From: Streptomyces sp. NBC_01351
GTDB taxonomy: Bacteria; Actinomycetota; Actinomycetes; Streptomycetales; Streptomycetaceae
Direction of reading: 5' to 3'
DNA length: 64,000 bases
Assembly: GCF_036237315.1 (NCBI RefSeq)
Contig: NZ_CP108356.1
Coordinates: 8,375,501-8,439,500 of the forward strand
Shown here in pieces: positions 1 to 10,166 of this stretch. Numbering within the stretch: position 1 is the stretch's first letter; each line of letters begins with the position of its first letter. Below the pieces are notes generated by a model. That model had not been told where the DNA came from. It did no database searches and saw nothing but the letters and a program-made list of their open reading frames with translations. The position numbers and the translations under genes were made by a program.

Positions 1-916
<916 letters not shown>

Positions 917-1273
917 CAGATGCTCCTTCTTCCTGGTGGTGCGATGTGCGGTGCAGCAGGCCCGCTCTCCAGGCAACCACCCGCCGACCCGCCGCGGAGG
1001 CCCGTACAGGGGCTCGTTCGTCCAGGGGTCCAGCAGTACCCCTTTCGCTGCCCGGCAGGTCCATGGGCGTGCCGTACGCGCCGCCCGACACCGCACCCTC
1101 ACCGTCCGCTCCCTCGTCCGTCTCGTCCTCGCTGCTGGCGACCAGGTCCTCCAGGCGCGAGCGTGTCGCGTGTGAGATCCGCTCCACCCTGCTACGGCAA
1201 CAGGACCTTCACCGATGATCGTTCCGGCGCTCGCTGAGCCGTCGTCGCCCAGGGGAGTCGTACCGCCATCGGG
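917..1273. other. intergenic, no supported gene
   Basis: This stretch holds the upstream region of the aldo/keto reductase. Open frames here are shadows of that gene or have no recognisable motif. No tRNA, terminator hairpin or repeat was seen. Confidence 0.5.
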
Positions 1274-1602
1274 GGAATACCGCACGCTTCGAATGACGCT
1301 CCCCGCCAGCTGGCGCCAGTTCGTGGACCGCTCAAAGGCGCGAGGCGTACGCGAACGACCTTGGCCAGGAGTCCAGCCTGGTTGCGGTGACGGCCCGGTC
1401 CAATCGCAGCAAGGCGGATCAGGATCCGGCTCAGTGGCTGCCGCCGTCGGGTTCGGAGCGGGTGCTGTGCCAGTACGGCGCGGAGTGGACCGCGACCAAG
1501 CTCCGTTGGGGCCTGGCGGTGGACGAGCTCGAACGTGACCGGCTCCTGGACATCGCTGCCGGCTGCGGTGGCACCGACGTGGTGTTCACCCCTGCCCCGT
1601 AG
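1274..1602 (+). pseudogene. HNH endonuclease-family remnant, copy A (C-terminal part)
   Basis: C-terminal half of a GmrSD/DUF1524-like HNH-family protein common in Streptomyces. Translating from about 1333 gives [53 protein letters not shown], and an end at TPAP. The catalytic His segment (usually DHVVPLAEAWDSG) is missing. In its place is a roughly 38-bp block at 1274-1312 that is shared with copies B and C elsewhere in the window. No start codon or ribosome site fits, so it is probably inactive. The product family is a good match, but the function of the remnant is unknown. Confidence 0.75.
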
Positions 1603-1690
1603 GCCGGGAAGGGCTTGAGTGACCGGTGCGCTCGCGGTACGAGGTGCAGCCCGCAGGGGGCCAGGCCATCGACCCCGTGTGCGCGTGAAG

Positions 1691-1720
1691 GCGCCCAGCC
1701 CGAGGCGGCGGGCTGGGCGC
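1691..1720. terminator. hairpin terminator
   Basis: A perfect 12-bp inverted repeat (GCGCCCAGCCCG with its complement) has a 6-base loop. It sits between the HNH remnant A and the converging DUF3052 gene and can serve both. Confidence 0.75.
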
Positions 1721-1749
1721 CTGTGTCTCTCGCGGGCTCGTTCCGGCCG

Positions 1750-2166
1750 CTACCGGTTGGCCTTGGGGGTGGCCAGGCGAAGCCCGTTCCAGCCCGTGCC
1801 TGCGCTCGCTGAGCCGACCTGCTGAAGGCCGGCCGTCACTGCTGCCTCCTGGATGTCTGAGGGCTCGACGTACCCGTCGCGTCCGGACTTCGGTGTGAAC
1901 AGCCAGATCAAGGCGAAGCCTTCGACAAGTGTCGTTGCATCGACCAGCGCGTCGGCAAGATCGCCGTCCTCGTCCCGGAACCAGACGATCACGGCATCGA
2001 CGACATCGTCGTACTCCTCACCGACCAGCTCGGTGCCCGTCAGGTCTTTGATGGCCCCGCGAAGCTCCTGCTCCGCGTCGTCTTCGTAGCCGAGTTCCTG
2101 GACGACCATTCCCGACTGGAAGCCCAGTCGGACTGCCGGGTTGGTTTGCTCTTCTGTTGCGCTCAT
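1750..2166 (-). CDS. DUF3052 family protein
   Basis: Small acidic cytoplasmic protein of 138 residues of the DUF3052 family, which is widespread in actinobacteria and has no firmly assigned function. Family-typical blocks are NPAVRLGFQSGMVVQELGY, EYDDVVDAVIVWFRDEDGDL, LIWLFTPKSGRDGYV and EPSDIQEAA. ATG 2166 is preferred over the longer frame start at 2208 because it begins the family N-terminus (MSATEEQTNP) and has AGGAG just upstream. Length is normal for the family. A terminator at 1691-1720 follows. This is probably a chromosomal gene standing among debris. Confidence 0.9.
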   Translation of the reverse strand: MSATEEQTNPAVRLGFQSGMVVQELGYEDDAEQELRGAIKDLTGTELVGEEYDDVVDAVIVWFRDEDGDLADALVDATTLVEGFALIWLFTPKSGRDGYVEPSDIQEAAVTAGLQQVGSASAGTGWNGLRLATPKANR

Positions 2167-2321
2167 GACGGCTCCTGTGGTCTGGGCGCGACTGTCGCAC
2201 GCTTCCATCCGTAGCCAATCAGATACACAACGTGTCGAACCCGGGTGTGATCAAACTCGGCGCTGCCATCGACCGCGCTGTCGGGTCGCCCGTTTCCTCA
2301 ACCCGTGACGTCCGACGGCCA

Positions 2322-2582
2322 GCAATACGGCACGGTTCGAATGACGCTCCCCGCCAGCTGGTGGCTACGGCTGGACCACGGAGCGGCGCCGCCGGTACGC
2401 CAACGAGCTCGGCAGCGATGTGACCCTGGTCGGCCCCGGCGGTGCACTGCCTGTACATCGGCGAGTGGGTGGCGACCAAGCACTCGTGGTCGCTGGCCGT
2501 GGACCAGGCCGAGCGTGAGGCGCTGCTGTGGTACGCGGCCGACTGCCCGAACGCGACGCCGGCCTTCGAGCGGGCCTCCTGA
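2322..2582 (+). pseudogene. HNH endonuclease-family remnant, copy B
   Basis: Second degenerate C-terminal piece of the same HNH family. One frame gives YGWTTERRRRYANELGSDV. After a frame change, CLYIGEWVATKHSWSLAVDQ and AERE, ALLWYAADCPNATP are visible, ending with TGA at 2580-2582. It begins with the same block (2322-2360) as copy A, and the catalytic His region is absent. At least one frameshift near 2440 separates the two halves. Confidence 0.72.
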
Positions 2583-2617
2583 CCTCCGGCTGAAACCGTC
2601 CTCTCGGACCGACCTCG

Positions 2618-2651
2618 GCGCGGGTCGCCACCACCCGGTGGCGGCCCGCGC
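2618..2651. terminator. hairpin terminator
   Basis: A 15-bp stem with one G-U type mismatch and a short loop lies just after the stop of HNH remnant B. Confidence 0.65.
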
Positions 2652-2847
2652 TGTCGTGTGTCCGGGGCCGCCCAGGACACCCCCGCAGGGGTGATTTTTG
2701 CCCTCGCGTACGCTTAGGCGGTTTGTGCGGTGTGCTCCCAACTCGTCCTGAAAACATGCCTCTTGACACGTTCTGGGATCTTTCGGCATCTTTCCGGCAC
2801 GGCTCGACGGTCGGGCCGCATGGTGTGCGTTTGGGGTGTGTTTCGGC

Positions 2848-3901
2848 ATGGGTGGACGGCGTGAGGTCTACGACTCGGTGCAGGCGGCGGGCCGGTTGCG
2901 GGTTCCGGTGGCGGCGTGGAGGTGGGCGACGGGTTCGGGTCTGGTCCCGGCGGCGGACGCCGGCCGGGGGGAGTGGTCGCGGGCGGTGGTCGAGGCGGTC
3001 GACCCGGAGGCGGTGCGGGCCGCGTTGCGGGGCCCGATCGGCGCCGGGGTGGCGGCGGACCGGCTGACGGAAGCCCTGGGGGTCCCGCTGCCGCCGATGC
3101 GGCCTCGGGTGACGGCGGCGGCCATCGGGCATCTCGTCCGGGCCGGCCTGCTGGTCTACCTCGGCGGTGAGGCGGAGTTCCCCGAGGTGCACCCGGAGCA
3201 GGTGGCGGCCCTGGCCCGCCGCCGGGACCTGCCCGCGCTCCTGGACCGGCACGTGCCCCTCGGCCCCGACCAGGCCGCCGTCCGCCTCGGGGTGCGGCGT
3301 CGGGACTTTGACGAAGTGGTCCGACTCGGTTTCCTCGCCCCTGTGGCGACGGTGGAGATCGACTACAAGCGCCAGGGCGGCGTGACCACCGTCCCGCTCT
3401 ACAGCGCCCGTGACATCGCGCTCCTGGACGTGGTCCGCCCTCGGGTGGACTGGCGGGCTGTGCGGGAGACCCGGCCGGGCCGCCGGTCTCTGCTCGTCGG
3501 CCTGACTCCGCTCACCCCGGACACGGACCGGGTTCTGCTCGCGGAGGTGGGCTGGATCGCGGGGGTGGGGCGGGCGGCGGTGGTCAACTGGCGGCGCCGC
3601 CACACCGACTTCCCCGCCCCGACCGGCGGGACGGACGTGCATCCGGAGTTCGACCGGGCCGACGTCGTCGTGTGGCTGCTCGCCCACGACAAGATCGTCA
3701 TTCCCGCCGGGGCGGGGGCGGCCTCGCTGCGGGTGCGCGGCACACGGGGCGCCACAGGCCGGTTCCGGCTGGATGCCCCGTTGGCTGGGCCTCGCCGAGG
3801 GGCCTGTCCGCTACCGGGGGCGGACCGGGCTCCCCCGGGTGGGGGAGTACGGGATCGTGCTGCGGCCGGATCCGGGGGAGGGGCCTGTTCGGAGAGGCTA
3901 G
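2848..3901 (+). pseudogene. multi-HTH putative DNA-binding protein, frameshifted near C-terminus
   Basis: About 350 residues with three segments that look like MerR/excisionase-type helix-turn-helix units: near residues 5-35 (VYDSVQAAGRLRVPVAAW), 140-200 (DQAAVRLGVRRRDFDEVV) and 235-280 (LAEVGWIAGVGRAAVVNW). No catalytic motif was seen. The frame is open past 4500, but the natural C-terminus (APWLGLAEGPVRYRGR to a TAG at 3899) is recovered only by removing one base near 3782. The open frame beyond is therefore probably an artefact of a 1-base insertion or of sequencing. The start is either ATG 2848 or GTG 2836; neither has a strong ribosome site. Exact family not recognised. Confidence 0.55.
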
Positions 3902-3958
3902 GTCCACGGCGGGGGGACACCGGACCGCCACCCGAACCCGAGCATCCCGGAGGACCCG

Positions 3959-4489
3959 ATGGCGACCGAGAACGGGACCGAGAACCCGACCGAGAACGCG
4001 ACCGTGCTGCCCGCCCGCCGGTCCGCATGGCCCGGTTGGGTGGCCGCCGCCGCGGCCCTGGCGTACGCGGCTCCGCACTTCTGGTGGGGCGCCGGCGTCT
4101 CGGCGATGTTCCCCGGGGACTTCGCCATGGCCCCGGACGGGAACCTGGAGGCCGCCATCGGCTACTGGTTCATGGGCGCCCTGGCCGTGTTCGGCGCGGT
4201 GCTCGCCCTCGCCCTGGTCCGTCCCTGGGGCCGCCGCTTCCCGGCCCTCCTCATCGCCGTCCCGTCGGGGCTCGCCGCGATCGGGATGATCCTCTGGGGC
4301 TTCATGTACTTCGCGATGCAGTACATGCTCGCCGTCGGCCGCGTGGTCTCGTCCCCGGCCTTCGCGGCCAAGGACGCCCACCCGCAGGCCGCCTGGGGGC
4401 TGTTCTGGTACGGCCTCTTCCTGGTCTGGGGCATCACCCTGGGCATCGCCGCCTGGCAGCGCCTGCGCGCGCGCCGGGACGGGGCCTGA
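3959..4489 (+). CDS. four-helix membrane protein, DUF3995-like
   Basis: 176-residue integral membrane protein. A hydrophilic Asn/Glu/Thr-rich N-terminus of about 20 residues is followed by hydrophobic segments near residues 24-44, 62-84, 91-112 and 140-160. The motif AYAAPHFWWG near the first helix and a short basic tail RLRARR are visible. It resembles small Streptomyces DUF3995-type proteins, but that assignment is tentative. GGAGG lies 5 bases upstream of ATG 3959. It is 57 bp after the frameshifted HTH gene, so the two may form an operon. The IS630 copy begins right after its stop. Confidence 0.75.
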   Translation: MATENGTENPTENATVLPARRSAWPGWVAAAAALAYAAPHFWWGAGVSAMFPGDFAMAPDGNLEAAIGYWFMGALAVFGAVLALALVRPWGRRFPALLIAVPSGLAAIGMILWGFMYFAMQYMLAVGRVVSSPAFAAKDAHPQAAWGLFWYGLFLVWGITLGIAAWQRLRARRDGA

Positions 4490-4494
4490 CACCC

Positions 4495-5586
4495 CTAGTC
4501 TTCTGAGTCAGGAATTCTGTTCAGATATGAGGCGAGGCGTTCGAGGATCTCGTCCGCGGTCTTGGTCCAGATGTAGGGCCTGGGGTCGGTGTTCCAGGCT
4601 GCGATCCAGGTCCGGATGTCCTTCTCCAAGGCCTGGACGGTCTTGTGGACGCCTCGCCGTATCTGTTTGTTCGTCAGCTCGGCGAACCATCGCTCCACAA
4701 GGTTGAGCCAGGACGATCCAGTCGGTGTGAAGTGCAGATGGAACCGTGGGTGGGCCAGTAGTCAGGTCTTGATGGCCGGGGTCTTGTGGGTGGCGTAGTT
4801 GTCCAGCACGAGGTGGATGCCGAGGCCGTCCGGCACTTCCCGGTCGAGCTTGATGAGGAACTTCTTGAACTCCTCGGCGCGGTGGCGGCGGTGCAGGGAA
4901 CCGATGACCTTGCCGGTGGCGACCCCCAGGGCGGCGAACAGGGTGGTGGTGCCGGCCCGGACATAGTCGTGCGTGACGCGTTGCGGCACTCCGGGCATCA
5001 TCGGCAGCACCGGCTGTGAGCGGTCGAGGGCCTGGATCTGCGACTTCTCGTCCACGCAGAAGACCAGAGCCCGCTCGGGCGGGTCCAGATAGAGGCCGAC
5101 GACATCGTGGACCTTGTCGACGAAGTACGGGTCTGTCGACAGCTTGAACGTCTCCGACCGGTGCGGCGGCAGACCGAACGCCCGCCAGACCCGCGACACC
5201 GTCGACTGCGACAAGCCCGTCTGCCTCGCCATCGACCGCGTCGACCAGTGCGTCGCGTTCTTCGGAGCCGACTCCAGCGTCCTGGTGACCAGCGCGGCCA
5301 CCTGCTCGTCGGTCACCGTCCGGGGACCGCCCGATCGGGGCATGTCTCCCAGGCCGGCGATCCGATGCTCAACGAACCTTGCCCGCCAGCGGCCCACCGC
5401 ATGCGGCGTCGAGCCGAGCCGGGCAGCGACGTCCTTGTTGGACGCACCCCCCGCGCAGGCCAGGATGATCCGACAGCGCAAGGCCCACGCCTGCGGCGTG
5501 GAACGGCGTCGCACCCGCCCCTCGAGCGCAGCCCGTTCCTCGTCCGACAGAACCAACTCGGCCTTCGGCCGTCCAGTACGTGCCAC
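4495..5586 (-). pseudogene. IS630-family transposase with in-frame TGA
   Basis: DDE transposase of the IS630 family. The N-terminus (MARTGRPKAELVLSDEERAA) leads into a helix-turn-helix (SNKDVAARLGSTPHAVGRW). The first catalytic Asp is in VDEKSQIQALDRSQ, the second in LVLDNYATHK, and the Glu in SWLNLVERWF. After residue 274 the frame meets TGA in IKT-stop-LLAHPRFHLHF. The reading frame is unchanged across it and related enzymes have Trp there, so this is a single TGG to TGA change. The protein would lose its catalytic Glu, so the copy should be inactive unless read through. Confidence 0.9.
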
Positions 5587-5632
5587 AGGCCAAGTCTAAA
5601 CATCTGAACAGAATTCCTGACTCAGAAGACTA
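4496..5632. mobile_element. IS630-family insertion sequence with ~31-bp perfect inverted repeats
   Basis: The ends at 4495-4526 and 5602-5633 are perfect inverted repeats (CTTCTGAGTCAGGAATTCTG within them). Both ends carry CTAG, consistent with the TA target duplication of the IS630/Tc1 superfamily. The whole element is about 1.14 kb and carries a single transposase gene with an internal stop codon. Confidence 0.9.
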
Positions 5633-5699
5633 GGGCCTGTCGTCAAACTCCCGTCTACCCCGCCCTTCGGGCGACGACGGGAGTTTGACGACAAGCCCT
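5632..5699. repeat. 68-bp near-perfect palindrome (MITE-like or strong hairpin)
   Basis: Arms of 24 bp (AGGGCCTGTCGTCAAACTCC and onward) match their complement at 23 of 24 positions around a 20-base loop. It abuts the right end of the IS630 copy directly. The outer end TAGGGCCTGTCGTC resembles an IS tip, so it may be a tiny non-autonomous element or an IS end pair rather than a plain terminator. Confidence 0.6.
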
Positions 5700-5726
5700 G
5701 GCCGTCTGTGCAGGCTCGACAACACG

Positions 5727-5756
5727 AGGCCCCCGGGACGCTCGTCCCGGGGGCCT
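5727..5756. terminator. hairpin terminator
   Basis: A perfect 13-bp stem (AGGCCCCCGGGAC and complement) with a 4-base loop lies 50 bp downstream of the stop of the minus-strand helicase remnant. Confidence 0.75.
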
Positions 5757-5806
5757 GGCTGTGCACTTCGCTGACCGCCTGGTTCAACGACCAGCGGGAG
5801 GGGGTG

Positions 5807-8080
5807 TTACGCCCAGTCCACGCCCAACTCACCAAGTGCTGCCCGCTGCTTGGCATCGAGTTTGGCGCGGCGGGTTTTGGTGTTGGAGATCCATACGCCG
5901 AGCTTCACGACGGCCGGCTCCGTCTCGCCGTCGGCCGCAATGGGCTCGGCGTGGCTGCGCGGCACAGGCCGTTCCGCGCCTTCCCGCTCCACCCACTGCG
6001 CGAGCGCTGCCAGGCCCCGCTGGAACGCCTGCTGTGGCTCCTTCGCTGTACGCGGCGCCGCTGAGGCGGGAGATGGCGTCTGGGTGGGCTGTACGCCGAG
6101 CTTGGTCAGCCGTTCCCGCTGCTCGGGGAGAAGCTGCGCCCAGGTGCCCGGCTCCTGCTGCCGCCACCGCCACCTGCCGACGTCGTCGCCCTCGAAGACG
6201 ACACCCGGTGCGATGTAGGGCAGGACGCCGTCGGCGTCGACCAGGTCCGCGAGGACGCGGTAGTGGCGTTGCCAGTCGAGCGGCCATGGGCAGTCCCAGT
6301 CCTGGTCGATCGTGGTGAGCTGCGCCGCGCGCTCCGCTGCCCGGTCCGGGTCTTTGCCGAGGCCGTTCTTCGCGCCCTTGCGGCGGAGGTTGGCCATGTG
6401 CTGCCCGATGGGCACCATCTCGTCGTCCTCGCCCCACACCGCGTCCTGCCGGGGCGCGAGGTGCCCGGTAGCGCGGTGGTAGGAGCGGAGCACGGCGAGC
6501 TTGGCCTCCCACGCCTCTTCGCCGGGCTCCCAGACCATCCCGGCCTCGGGCGCGTCCAGCAGGGTCTTGCGGCGCTCCTCGAGCTCTCCGGCGCGCAGTG
6601 CTTTGCGCTGTTGGTGCACCCACCGGCCGAGGGGGAAGTCCTTGGTGATGCCGACTTCGGTCTCGGTGTCGTACGGGACGGCGTACAGGCCGGTGATCCC
6701 GTTCTCGGCCCGCCACCGCAGGAGGGCCTGGTAGCCCTCCAGCCACACCAGGCTGTCCGGCCGGTAGACCCGGGTGCGCAGGAACGCGGCGATCGTGGCC
6801 GCGTCCCGGGGAGAGGAGAAGTGGAGCAGGGCCGCCGCGGCGACGGCGTCGGCGCCTTTCTCCTGGTCCTCGCCCTCGCCGCCGGCCCCGACGATCCGCC
6901 CGTCCTCGTCGCGGTGCAGGTGGACCTTGCGCTGGCCGCTGGTGAGGGCGCGGGAGGCGAGCTGCTCGACCAGGCGCTCATCATGACTGCGGAGGCCCTG
7001 GAGGACCGCTACAAGCGGCTTGAAGCTCGCTGAGGCGACCATGTCGGTCGGGTCCTCGCCCGGCTCCAGGAACACCGGCACGATGATCCGCGCGACCTTG
7101 GTGCTGCCATCGCGGTTGAGCCACAGGGCCCGGCCGATGTTCTGGACGATCTCGACCTGGGAGCCGCGGGTGTCGGCGAAGCAGATCGCCTCCACGCCGC
7201 GCTCGCCGGTGATGTCGACGCCCTCGCCGAGGACGCGTACGGATGCGAGGAACGCCCGGTGCACGCGCCGGTTGGTCGCGTCGATGCCGTTGGCGAACTG
7301 GCGCAGGACCTCGCGGCGCTCGGTGACGCGGTGGTCGCCGCACAGCCACGCCGACCAAACCCGGTCCGGGGGTACGTGGCGGCCGGCCTCCAGCTCGTAG
7401 AACTCCGCCTCGATTGACGACTTCGGCAGCTTCTCCGCGGCCGCCAGGTCGGCGTTGGAGGCGTCGGTGACGTAGAGCTCGGCGGCGGTCTCCGGCAGCT
7501 TGTCCGCGAACGCGGCTGCTTCTTCGACCCTCTGGTGGAACGTCATGACCGTACGCAGGTTGTACGCTGCGGCGTGCTCCAGGAGCGCGGTCTGCAGGAG
7601 CGCCAGGCGCCGGCCCCGCCGCGCTTCCTCGGATTCCCCGAGGACGGGGGAGGGGTCTCGGATCTCCAGCACGTCGATCTCGAACCCAGCGAGGATGCCC
7701 CGCTCGATCGCCTCCGACAGGCCGAGCTCGGCCAGCCATGCTCCGTACGTGCCGTCCGGGTCGTCGGCCATGCTCGCGAACTCCAGCTCCTGGCCGCCGG
7801 TGCCCTTCTGCGGCCGGGCCGCGGCGAGGATGCGCGGCGTGGCGGTGAGGTAGAGCCGGAAGTCCGCCGGGATGCGGGCGTTGTCGTGGATCGCCGCCCA
7901 CGGCCGCCCGAGATCACCAGCGGTGCCGTGAGTGCGATGTGCCGGGTTGATGTCAGTGGGCTGCTGGCAGTGACGGGCTGTCAGGTAGTCGTGTTTGTAC
8001 TGGTCGTGTAGCCAGGGGCTTGGTTCGTCACTGACATGGGGGTGGTGTTCGGTGTGCCTGTCACTGTCACGGGGCGGCAC
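5807..8080 (-). pseudogene. DEAD/DEAH-box helicase with helicase-associated repeats, N-terminus lost
   Basis: Superfamily 2 helicase lacking its first third. Homology starts in the middle of motif II: the frame reads NPAHRTHGTAGD where an intact protein would have DEAHRT. Motif III-like YLTATPR, the C-terminal helicase domain (VLGEGVDITGERGVEAICFA) and motif VI-like VQNIGRALW are all present. They are followed by several Trp-rich helicase-associated units in the last 300 residues. Walker A is absent, so ATPase activity is not expected. The first ~45 codons of the open frame (7943-8080) look unrelated, which marks a rearrangement point. Helicases of this general kind occur near Streptomyces chromosome ends, but that link is only suggestive. 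Confidence 0.82.
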
Positions 8081-8363
8081 ACATGCAGGTCGCCCACTGA
8101 CAGGAACGCGGGAGATCGCATTCGGGGGCCGGCTGCGCCGGGTCGAGTTGTCGTGGTCGGGGCCCTGGGGGCGGTCTCAGGTGTGCCGGCACTCCCGACC
8201 GTTCGCCGGGCCGGCCGGCTGCTCGTGCACGGAGGCCGTCTGCGGGCACCTTCTGGTGGACTATGCAGGGTGTCTGCATCACGGGGGTTCCGGCGGGCCC
8301 GCCCGCGATGGAACACCACCGCGCCGGCAATATCCGGTGCCGCGAACTCGTCGCGGCCCGCGA

Positions 8364-8459
8364 GGTGTAGTCGCCGTCCGTGACTCCAGGAACCCCGAAG
8401 GCCGCGCCTTCCGCACCACCGCTGCCGCCTTGGCCGCCTTCGTGGGCGGCCGTCGCCGA
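8364..8459 (+). pseudogene. DUF397 fragment
   Basis: The translation VVAVRDSRNPEGRAFRTTA followed by ALAAFVGG matches the C-terminal half of DUF397 proteins, small partners of XRE-type regulators in Streptomyces. The N-terminal half is not readable upstream. The rest of 8081-8578 holds no gene I can support. Confidence 0.5.
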
Positions 8460-8602
8460 GGGGCATATCAGGTGCTGATGGAGCGGTCACGGAGGAACCG
8501 GAGGTGTTTCCCGAGAAAACCTGCCCACCGGGGGCAACCACAGAGCATGCCCGTGTGTCGTACATTCTTGGCGCGTACATGTGGATTGCTATTGGAGGGC
8601 AA

Positions 8603-9130
8603 GTGAGAACGAAGAAGACGGCGAAGGTTGCTGCCACCGTTGCGGCTGGGGTCGCGTTGGTGATGACGAACTCTGGTGCCTCCCACGCGGCGGACAGCGG
8701 CCCCCTTTACATCAAGAACGCAAACAGCAACAAGTGCCTGGAGATCGAGAACTCCAGCAAGGTCAACGGGGCCAATGCCCAGCAGTGGAGTTGTGTGGGG
8801 CAGTCGGGATCCAAGTGGAAGTTGCGCCCCCTCGGCAACAGCGAGTACCAGATCATCAACATAAACAGCGGGAAGTGCCTGGAGGTCGAGAACGGATGGC
8901 GGCACAATGGCGCCCCGATCCAGCAGTGGACCTGCGACGCGAGCATCGGCCATCAAAAGTGGGAGATCATCCAGAACATCGGATCCGGCGGAGACCTCTG
9001 GCTCTGGAATGTGGGCACCAGCCACGTAGCCGAGGTCGAGAACTCCTGGACGCACGACGGCGCCCCCGTACAGCAGTGGTCGACTGTCTACGCGGCGCGG
9101 GGACAGCAGTGGTACTTCATGAACGCCTGA
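8603..9130 (+). CDS. secreted ricin-type beta-trefoil lectin domain protein
   Basis: Secreted carbohydrate-binding protein of about 175 residues. A basic n-region (VRTKKTAK), a hydrophobic core and an Ala-x-Ala-like cleavage site (SHAAD) form a signal peptide. The remainder is a single ricin B-type trefoil with three repeats carrying the QxW pattern (AQQWSC, IQQWTC, VQQWST) and K/N-C-L-E motifs (NKCLEIEN, GKCLEVEN). There is no enzymatic domain, which is unusual since these modules often accompany a hydrolase. GTG 8603 is chosen because GGAGG sits 4 bases upstream; an in-frame ATG at 8579 lacks one. A terminator follows at 9211-9236. Confidence 0.88.
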   Translation: MRTKKTAKVAATVAAGVALVMTNSGASHAADSGPLYIKNANSNKCLEIENSSKVNGANAQQWSCVGQSGSKWKLRPLGNSEYQIININSGKCLEVENGWRHNGAPIQQWTCDASIGHQKWEIIQNIGSGGDLWLWNVGTSHVAEVENSWTHDGAPVQQWSTVYAARGQQWYFMNA

Positions 9131-9210
9131 CCTGAGGTCTGCCGTCGCAGTCGGCGCAGTGATCCTGCGCTGTGCGGCTATGGAGCGGTGATCTACCACC
9201 TTGAAGTGTT

Positions 9211-9236
9211 GCCGCCCCGGCCTGCTCCGGGGCGGC
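9211..9236. terminator. hairpin terminator
   Basis: A perfect 10-bp stem GCCGCCCCGG with a 6-base loop lies 80 bp after the lectin gene. The following ~400 bp up to 9632 shows no gene or repeat. Confidence 0.7.
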
Positions 9237-9632
9237 ACGCCACCTGGTGGGACAACAGTCCACCGCAGTGAGCATCGCCGTGCGTTTCGGCTCCGCGGCC
9301 CGCTCCGGCATGGCGCCTTCGACTGCGATCTCTCGGTTTGGTGACAGTGGTGTGAGAGACAGTGGGCCTTTGCGTGTTGCTGCTGGTCGGGGGCTGTTTC
9401 AGGGAGTGGGGTCACTGTCACGAATGTGAGATCGAGGTCTATTCACTTGCGAGACCGCGGGTGATTGTCCCTGGGGTGCCGCGGTAGTTGTCCATCGTGA
9501 GTAGGTCGTCGCTGATGCTGGTCAGGGGTGGGTGTGCACCTGGTGGTGACATTTTGGTGCGGTGTGTTCGGTGTCATCGGTGTGCGTTGTGTCTGGACAA
9601 CGGCGTGCGCTGTCTATGGGGTGTTGCCGGCG

Positions 9633-10082
9633 TCAGTGTTCGTGGATGTCCGGGCTCTCCGTCCCGTACCAGGGGCGAAGCTGTAGGTATCTCTTCTTCA
9701 TGGCGGGTCCGAGATGGGCTTCGATGCCGTGCGCAGGTTCTCCCTCGTAGGGGAGGTCGTTGAGGAACGAGGTCACGATGACCTCGATTGCCCCGGGCAC
9801 GCGATGCCGCGTCTCCTCTTCCAGGAAGGCAAGGACTCGGCGCCAGTCGGGACCGTCGGGGTCGCCCTCCGCCAGGTAGGAGTGGACGGTGTCCTGCACG
9901 ACGTCCCAGAAGAACATGTGCGGTAGTACGCCGTTCTCGTTGAAGACGTGGCTCTCGTAGGCGTCCTGGAATCCGGGCACCTGAGCAACGAGGTCGTCCA
10001 CGAGCCGCATGCTGGCAGCAGCCTTCTCCGCAGTCGCGTCCGTCTTGGGCTCTTCTCGCTCTTCGTTGTCGTCGGCCGCCAT
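9633..10082 (-). CDS. small acidic immunity-like protein (DUF7674-like)
   Basis: 149 residues, acidic, no signal peptide. The central region VFNENGVLPHMFFWDVVQDT and the later VIVTSFLNDLP resemble the DUF7674-type pattern (H-x-FF-x-D, then a SFLE/N-LP helix). That group contains proteins of unknown function, often near polymorphic-toxin loci. No toxin gene is adjacent here. The start at ATG 10082 gives a hydrophilic Glu/Lys N-terminus. The family call is from pattern memory and uncertain; that it is a coding gene is more secure. Confidence 0.6.
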   Translation of the reverse strand: MAADDNEEREEPKTDATAEKAAASMRLVDDLVAQVPGFQDAYESHVFNENGVLPHMFFWDVVQDTVHSYLAEGDPDGPDWRRVLAFLEEETRHRVPGAIEVIVTSFLNDLPYEGEPAHGIEAHLGPAMKKRYLQLRPWYGTESPDIHEH

Positions 10083-10166
10083 GTGCCGGGACGCTATCTC
10101 ATCGCGTCAGCACCACCCCGGGCCTCTTCCGCTTTTGACTGCGCAGGTGGTTGAGCATGGGGCCGT

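Noticed and set aside
2365..3687. 440-residue minus-strand open frame
   Set aside because: Antisense to the HTH gene, Arg/Pro/His-rich, no start signal or motif.
3902..4506. Continuation of the multi-HTH frame over the membrane protein gene
   Set aside because: Low-complexity Arg/Gly/Pro shadow; the natural end is recovered in another frame at 3899-3901 and the membrane protein has its own start signal.
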